Source: Anaerolineae bacterium (GTDB lineage: Bacteria > Chloroflexota > Anaerolineae > Anaerolineales > Villigracilaceae). From it: a DNA stretch of 10,579 nucleotides. The stretch lies in NCBI GenBank assembly GCA_003484265.1, contig DNDO01000124.1:1-10579 (forward strand), written 5' to 3'. Position 1 is the first letter of the stretch, and every line of letters starts with the position of its first letter. Shown here piece after piece: positions 6,204 through 10,579 of this stretch. Position numbers and translations under genes: made by a program. The notes under the pieces were generated by a model. The model saw nothing but the letters and a program-made list of their open reading frames with translations. It did not search any database and was not told the DNA's origin.

Positions 6204-7487
6204 ATGACAGGCCAACTCTATCAGAAAAATTTCCCGCACATGTCTCCCGCGTGGAGTCGAATTTTCAATTTTGTCGCCGACCGCGCGGAAGGCTCGTACA
6301 TCTATACTGACGATGGACGGAAGTTCCTCGATTTCACCTGCGGTATTGGTGTTACGAATACGGGTCACTGCCATCCGAAAGTCGTGGAGGCGATCCGTGA
6401 ACAGGCAGGAAACTTCATCCACGCGCAAGCGAATATCGTCATCCATAAGCCGATGTTGGAACTGGTGGAGGAATTGCGGAAAATCACGCCGTCCTCGATA
6501 GATTCGTATTACTTCGCCAACTCAGGCGCGGAGGCGTTGGAGAACGCAGTCAAGATAGCACGTGTCGCAACGGGACGGCAGAACGTGATCGTGTTCAGCG
6601 GTTCCTTTCATGGGCGGTCCTCCGGCACGATGGCGTTGACCACATCCAAGACGGTGTATCGCACTGGGTTTGGACCGTTGCCATCAGGCGTGTTCGTCAC
6701 GCCGTTCCCGTATCCCTTTCGTTTGAAGATGACGGAAGCAGAGGCATCTGCTTATGCGTTGGAGCAACTCGAATATCTTCTCGCGTCGCAGACAGCCCCA
6801 AAAGAGACGGCGGCTATTTTGATCGAATCAGTTTTAGGCGAGGGAGGATACGTCGTCCCGCCGAAGTCATTCATGAAGAGCTTGCGCGAGATATGCGACC
6901 GGCACAACATCCTGTTGATCTTCGATGAAGTCCAATCGGGGTTCGGGCGGACGGGGAAGTGGTTTGCGGCTGAGCACTTTGAGGTCGAGCCGGATATCAT
7001 CGCCGCTGCAAAGGGGATCGCTTCCGGGATGCCTCTATCGGGTGTCTTCTCCAGCACAGACCTGATGTTGAAGCTCGATGTCGGTTCGATTGGGGGCACC
7101 TATGGCGGAAACCCGGTTGCATGTGCGGCAGGCGTTGCCACCATCCGCGCGATACGCGATGAGAAGATGCTTGAGAATGCCGAAGAACGCGGTGTCCAAT
7201 TGATGACAGGATTGCGAAAGTTGCAGGAAGAATATTCGCAGATTGGCGATGTGCGCGGCAAGGGATTGATGATCGGCACCGAATTTGTAGTTGACGGTCG
7301 CGCCGACAAGGCGAAGCAACTTGTCAAGGATGTCATTCATTCATCGGAAGAGAAAGGGTTGTTGCTTCTGTCCTGCGGCACGTACGACAATACCCTGCGC
7401 TGGATACCGCCGTTGAACGTCACACCGGAGCAGATCAGCACCGGATTGAAGATATTTGGTGAGTCTTTGGATGAAGTGATTAATTAA
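6204..7487 (+). CDS. gabT: Class III PLP aminotransferase, GABA/putrescine aminotransferase-like
   Basis: A 427-residue cytosolic, PLP-dependent omega-aminotransferase that moves an amino group from a terminal amine (GABA, putrescine or a related compound) to 2-oxoglutarate or pyruvate. Fold-type I class III marks are clear: FLDFTCGIGVTNTGHCHP near the N-terminus, the phosphate-binding NSGAEA (106-111), FHGRSSGT, Asp241 and Gln244 in FDEVQSGFGRTG, the PLP-binding lysine Lys270 in AAAKGIASG, and GTYGGNPVACAA. The length equals that of typical GabT proteins, and it lacks the N-terminal extension of E. coli PatA. The ribosome site GGAG (6190-6193) lies right behind the terminator hairpin, 10 bases before ATG 6204. 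With patD upstream, a role in GABA to succinate semialdehyde or putrescine to aminobutyraldehyde is likely. Substrate cannot be told from sequence; ornithine and lysine enzymes share this pattern. Confidence 0.88.
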   Translation: MTGQLYQKNFPHMSPAWSRIFNFVADRAEGSYIYTDDGRKFLDFTCGIGVTNTGHCHPKVVEAIREQAGNFIHAQANIVIHKPMLELVEELRKITPSSIDSYYFANSGAEALENAVKIARVATGRQNVIVFSGSFHGRSSGTMALTTSKTVYRTGFGPLPSGVFVTPFPYPFRLKMTEAEASAYALEQLEYLLASQTAPKETAAILIESVLGEGGYVVPPKSFMKSLREICDRHNILLIFDEVQSGFGRTGKWFAAEHFEVEPDIIAAAKGIASGMPLSGVFSSTDLMLKLDVGSIGGTYGGNPVACAAGVATIRAIRDEKMLENAEERGVQLMTGLRKLQEEYSQIGDVRGKGLMIGTEFVVDGRADKAKQLVKDVIHSSEEKGLLLLSCGTYDNTLRWIPPLNVTPEQISTGLKIFGESLDEVIN

Positions 7488-7524
7488 GAAGTTATTCTCC
7501 ACAGTGTCCACGGATACGATCATT

Positions 7525-7542
7525 GTGAAAACTAACTTTCAC
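7525..7542. other. Weak hairpin in the convergent gap
   Basis: GTGAAA (7525-7530) and TTTCAC (7537-7542) can pair around a 6-base loop in the 86-base gap between two converging genes. It is short, A/T-rich and has no clear T tract, so a terminator role is doubtful. No better terminator is visible for either gene. Confidence 0.25.
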
Positions 7543-7573
7543 TTTGATCTCTGTGACTAGACCGGCATCAGGT

Positions 7574-8683
7574 TTATCTTTGTGAAAAACCGATTCCTTT
7601 TTTCGTGGATTTGTTGAAGTTTTCTTTATCGTATCCAAAAATATCTGCCAGAGTCAGGCTGCCGGTAACTTCTTCGTAGCCGAGTTTTTTGGCAAGCGCC
7701 GCAGTTTTCTCCGAGGATAACGGTGTGAAATTATATTTGGCGATCATGCGTCCCTTGCGAAGAAGCGCCTTGTCGATTCGGTCGAGGTTCGTGTTGAAAG
7801 TGCACACGATCTTGATGTTGAGGAAATCGCTGAACAATCCATCTGTGAGTTGAAGCAGGGTCGAAACAACTGATTCGTCGGTCGAATTTTCGCGGGCTAC
7901 CACAACCTTTTCTGCGTCCTCGATGATGAGGATCGCATCCTTGTTTTGCAGAAGGAAGGCGATGAATGACGGCTTGAGAAGCTCCCTGACAAAATCGTTC
8001 TGGATGAAGATGAACCTCTTATCCTTAAATCTGCTGATGAGGTGTTTGATGTAGGTCGTCTTGCCGGTACCGGGCTCGCCATGCAGGAGGATCATTCCCG
8101 ATTCGTTTTTGGGAATGGAAGCAGAGATGGACTCATCCACGCTCGCGAAATCGTCATTATAGAGTTCATTGATGTTGATCGAGTCGAAATCGCTGGTCTC
8201 CACTTCCTCCGTGCTGAACATTCCGTCCTGTGCGATCAAGACTTTGAATTTTGGTTTGTCCACTGTGCGGTAGGTATTTTGCAGGTTACGGGTCGTTTCC
8301 AGCAGCCATGCTTCTGAAGCAGTGTCGTTGACATCGTAGATGAACGTCACTTCGAGCGAACGATGGTGGCATATGATCTGAATCAGCATCCGGCTTGAAG
8401 AACTCCTGAACAGGAACTCATAAGCATATTCATCGAAAAGTAAATCTTCCTGCTTCTTTTCCTCCCCGGTCCGCCATTCCTTAAGCACGGGCTCGAACGA
8501 GAACGTTGATAGGTTGATCGTTTTCAAGACTGCATCCACAGTGTCTTTCGGCGTTTCCGCGGGCACAGTGACCTTGAGACTCGAAGGAAGCGAGCCAAAA
8601 CATGTGACGTAGTACGAGCCGAGATTAAATTGACCGAAAGCTCCGAATGAGTCGAGAAGCGTGCCGACGACAGGTTTTTCCAT
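7574..8683 (-). CDS. AAA+ ATPase, BCS1-like AAA module with an unrecognised N-terminal half
   Basis: A 369-residue protein. The C-terminal half is an AAA+ domain: Walker A GEPGTGKTT (from about residue 202, catalytic Lys208), Walker B ILIIED with Glu255-Asp256, a sensor-1-like VCTFNTN, and an arginine-finger segment LLRKGRM followed by KYNF. The reversed Glu-Asp order and LLRKGR resemble BCS1-type AAA proteins rather than MoxR. The N-terminal ~190 residues are mixed, with no transmembrane segment or domain I can name; it may bind a client protein. The start is set at the ATG read from 8683-8681 because GGAGATGAT ends just before it. An ATG five codons earlier (8698) lacks a good ribosome site. 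It is convergent with the aminotransferase and divergent from the second AOR gene. A chaperone or remodelling role for a neighbouring enzyme is possible but only a guess from position. Confidence 0.85.
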   Translation of the reverse strand: MEKPVVGTLLDSFGAFGQFNLGSYYVTCFGSLPSSLKVTVPAETPKDTVDAVLKTINLSTFSFEPVLKEWRTGEEKKQEDLLFDEYAYEFLFRSSSSRMLIQIICHHRSLEVTFIYDVNDTASEAWLLETTRNLQNTYRTVDKPKFKVLIAQDGMFSTEEVETSDFDSININELYNDDFASVDESISASIPKNESGMILLHGEPGTGKTTYIKHLISRFKDKRFIFIQNDFVRELLKPSFIAFLLQNKDAILIIEDAEKVVVARENSTDESVVSTLLQLTDGLFSDFLNIKIVCTFNTNLDRIDKALLRKGRMIAKYNFTPLSSEKTAALAKKLGYEEVTGSLTLADIFGYDKENFNKSTKKGIGFSQR

Positions 8684-8698
8684 AAGGATCATCTCCAT
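8681..8698 (-). promoter_or_regulatory. Start region of the AAA+ gene with competing start codons
   Basis: Read on the - strand this is ATGGAGATGATCCTTATG. The GGAGATGAT part is a good ribosome site for the last ATG, whereas the first ATG has no purine-rich site in front of it. This decides the 369-residue form. Confidence 0.6.
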
Positions 8699-8761
8699 TG
8701 AACAAGATTGGATAGATTAATATCCAGTAAAATTTTATATGAATTTCCCTCAAGAGCCTGA

Positions 8762-8790
8762 ACTATACAGCCGTTTATGGATTTTGACAA
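8762..8790 (-). promoter_or_regulatory. Sigma-70/A-type promoter for the AAA+ gene
   Basis: On the - strand, TTGTCA (8790-8785) is followed after exactly 17 bases by TATAGT (8767-8762); each hexamer differs from consensus at one base. It would leave a leader of about 70 bases before the start at 8683. A second, weaker pair (CCTGAA at 8757-8762 and TTTATA at 8734-8739, + strand reading) lies closer to the gene. Confidence 0.55.
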
Positions 8791-8834
8791 TGCCATCGAC
8801 AAATTTCATGCAAACTTTTTGAAAATGAAACGGA

Positions 8835-8840
8835 TATAAT
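8835..8840 (+). promoter_or_regulatory. -10 element for the second AOR gene
   Basis: A perfect TATAAT lies 21 bases before ATG 8862, which gives a leader of about 15 bases holding the AGGAG ribosome site (8849-8853). No good -35 hexamer exists at normal spacing: TTGACA at 8784-8789 is 45 bases away. The promoter may therefore need an activator. Confidence 0.45.
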
Positions 8841-8861
8841 CCTCTTTTAGGAGCAATAAAG

Positions 8862-10579
8862 ATGAGAGAGTATAAATTACAGGTTTGGCGCGTGAACGTC
8901 CGCGAGCAGACGTTGAAACTGGAAGATGTGCCTGATTCCTGGCGGCGCCTCGGCGGGCGCGGACTTTTGGCCCGCATCCTGCTCGATGAAGTGGACGCCA
9001 AATGTGAGCCTCTTGGCGCGGGTAATAAACTGATCTTCGCGCCTGGCTTGCTCGTTGGTCATATGCTTTCTTCAACGGACAGAATTTCGGTGGGTGGGAA
9101 ATCTCCGCTGACAGGCGGTATCAAAGAAGCCAACGCTGGCGGGCGGACAGGCTTGCACATGACCCACATGGGAATCCAATCGCTCATTATTGAAGATCAA
9201 CCAGAAGAGGATGGCTTTTGGGTGTTACATTTGTCTCTAACAGATGGTGCCAAATGGGATCGCGCGGGCGATCTTACTGGATTAGGCGTTTATGAGGTTG
9301 CCCCAAAACTGCTTGAAAAATTTGGCGATAAAGTTGCCATCGCAATGATCGGCCCCGGCGGTGAGATGCAGATGAAGTCGGCGGGGATCCAGAATATCGA
9401 CAAGGATCGTGTCCCTGCGCGGATCGCGGCACGAGGCGGGCTTGGCGCGGTGATGGGCTCGAAGGGATTGAAAGCGATTGTGTTCGATCATGCCGGTGGA
9501 CAGAAGCCGCCTATCGCGAGTCCCGAAGCGTTCAAAGTCGCACAGAAAGATTATACAAAAGCGGTTATGGAACACCCGCAATCCATCACGTATCGTGATT
9601 ATGGTACAGCCGCGATGACGCAGTTGACACAGCAGTTCGCCGCAGTACCCGTCCGTAATTTTTCGCGAGGCACCTTCGATCAGGTGGAAAATATCAGCGG
9701 TGAGACCCTGCGTGAGTTCACGTTGACCCGCGGCAAGCCGTCGGAAGCCTCACATGCGTGCATGGCCGGATGTACGATCAAATGCTCGAACGTTTTCGGC
9801 GGGGAGGATGGCAAGATCATCGTTTCGCCGCTCGAATATGAGACCATCGGATTGATGGGCTCAAACCTTGATATTGACTCGCTCGACTCAATTGGGCGTA
9901 TGAACTGGGAAGTCAACGATCTCGGGCTTGATTCCATTGAGGTCGGCGCGGCGCTCGGTGTTGCGGCAGATGCGGGACTGATGAAATGGGGCAGTGAAGA
10001 AGATGCGATGAAATTGATCGCAGAGATTCGTTCCGGCACAGAGTTGGGACGCATACTTGGCGATGGCGCGGCGGCTGTTGGAAAGAAGTACAACATCGAA
10101 CGCGTGCCGGTAGTTAAGGGACAAGCCATGTCTGCTTATGAGCCGCGCTCGATCAAAGGTACGGGCCTTACGTATGCCACAACCCCGCAAGGCGCTGACC
10201 ACACCTGCGGACTTACCATTCGCGCGCAGATCGATCATCTCGACCCGACCGTCCAAAAGGATGCGTCTTTGAACGCGCAATTGAATATGGCTGGATACGA
10301 CACAATCGGCGCATGTATCTTTGCAGGGTTTGGATATGCCGCCACGCCGGATGGAGTTGTGAAACGCTTATTGATGGCGCGCTATGGATGGGATGAGGTG
10401 CCTGATAACATCCTGCAATCGCTTGGGAAAGATACCATCAAGATGGAACGCGAATTCAATAAACGCGCCGGCTTTACAAGAGAAGACGACCGCCTGCCAA
10501 AATGGATGACCGAAGAAGCCATCCCTGAGACGGGCGCCGTGTTCGATGTGAGCGAAGATGTGATCGATCACATGTTTGA
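8862..10579 (+). CDS. AOR-family oxidoreductase of a divergent clade, 3' end outside the window
   Basis: The frame is open for 572 full codons and still open at the last two bases (the TGA at the window end is out of frame), so the gene is cut by the window edge, not frameshifted. AOR hallmarks are present: the Gly-rich N-terminal block, GGKSPLTGGIKEANAGG in place of the usual sequence, GLGAVMGSKGLKAIV, Glu325/Glu327 (LEYETIG), LGLDSIEVG and His447 in QGADH. Cluster cysteines Cys300, Cys304 and Cys308 (CMAGCTIKC) are spaced Cx3Cx3C rather than Cx2Cx3C, with Cys485 in DTIGAC as fourth ligand. It should bind a tungsten- or molybdenum-bispterin and oxidise an aldehyde or related substrate with ferredoxin; the true substrate is unknown. 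It shares little beyond motifs with the AOR at 2767, so it is not a recent duplicate. ATG 8862 follows AGGAG at 8849-8853. Confidence 0.92.
   Translation, partial: MREYKLQVWRVNVREQTLKLEDVPDSWRRLGGRGLLARILLDEVDAKCEPLGAGNKLIFAPGLLVGHMLSSTDRISVGGKSPLTGGIKEANAGGRTGLHMTHMGIQSLIIEDQPEEDGFWVLHLSLTDGAKWDRAGDLTGLGVYEVAPKLLEKFGDKVAIAMIGPGGEMQMKSAGIQNIDKDRVPARIAARGGLGAVMGSKGLKAIVFDHAGGQKPPIASPEAFKVAQKDYTKAVMEHPQSITYRDYGTAAMTQLTQQFAAVPVRNFSRGTFDQVENISGETLREFTLTRGKPSEASHACMAGCTIKCSNVFGGEDGKIIVSPLEYETIGLMGSNLDIDSLDSIGRMNWEVNDLGLDSIEVGAALGVAADAGLMKWGSEEDAMKLIAEIRSGTELGRILGDGAAAVGKKYNIERVPVVKGQAMSAYEPRSIKGTGLTYATTPQGADHTCGLTIRAQIDHLDPTVQKDASLNAQLNMAGYDTIGACIFAGFGYAATPDGVVKRLLMARYGWDEVPDNILQSLGKDTIKMEREFNKRAGFTREDDRLPKWMTEEAIPETGAVFDVSEDVIDHMF

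Noticed and set aside
8862..10579. Possible frameshift or stop at the window end (TGA at 10577-10579)
   Set aside because: Codon counting from 8862 puts the final TTT at 10575-10577 and leaves GA as an incomplete codon. That TGA is out of frame, so the gene simply continues past the window.
1..10579. CRISPR arrays, tRNA or rRNA genes, insertion sequences, phage or defence genes
   Set aside because: Read through on both strands, the window shows no spaced direct repeats, cloverleaf-like sequence, transposase motif or terminal inverted repeats.

Overview
The window looks like a chromosomal stretch of an anaerobic bacterium with about 50% G+C. The tungsten-type aldehyde:ferredoxin oxidoreductases and a lipoprotein typical of that group suggest a Chloroflexota (Anaerolineae-like) genome. 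This placement is inferred from protein style only; the window holds no rRNA or other taxonomic marker.

Layout. (1) Positions 1-58 hold what is probably the last 18 codons of a membrane permease. It is followed by a polyamine-binding lipoprotein (potD, 152-1303) that ends in a strong intrinsic terminator (1311-1355). (2) Next come four genes on the same strand: a saccharopine dehydrogenase-like oxidoreductase (1448-2650), a full-length aldehyde:ferredoxin oxidoreductase with its own promoter (2767-4662), a PatD-like aminobutyraldehyde dehydrogenase (4700-6139) and a class III, GABA-type aminotransferase (6204-7487). A perfect 12-bp terminator hairpin sits between the last two. (3) On the opposite strand, convergent with the aminotransferase, is a BCS1-like AAA+ ATPase (7574-8683) with an unrecognised N-terminal half. 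(4) Divergent from it is a second, distinct AOR-family protein (8862 to the window end), still open at the last base. No gap between genes exceeds 170 bases.

Working together (inference). PotD would capture polyamines. PatD oxidises 4-aminobutyraldehyde to GABA, and the aminotransferase would move amino groups off putrescine or GABA. The saccharopine dehydrogenase-like enzyme resembles carboxynorspermidine dehydrogenase, so it may make or break C-N bonds of polyamine or lysine-type compounds. The AOR would oxidise an aldehyde of the same route, passing electrons to ferredoxin rather than NAD. The block is best read as a polyamine (putrescine/GABA) uptake and catabolism locus of an anaerobe. 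The parts belong to known families; the unusual points are the embedded AOR, the divergent AAA+/AOR pair with face-to-face promoters, and the internal terminator.
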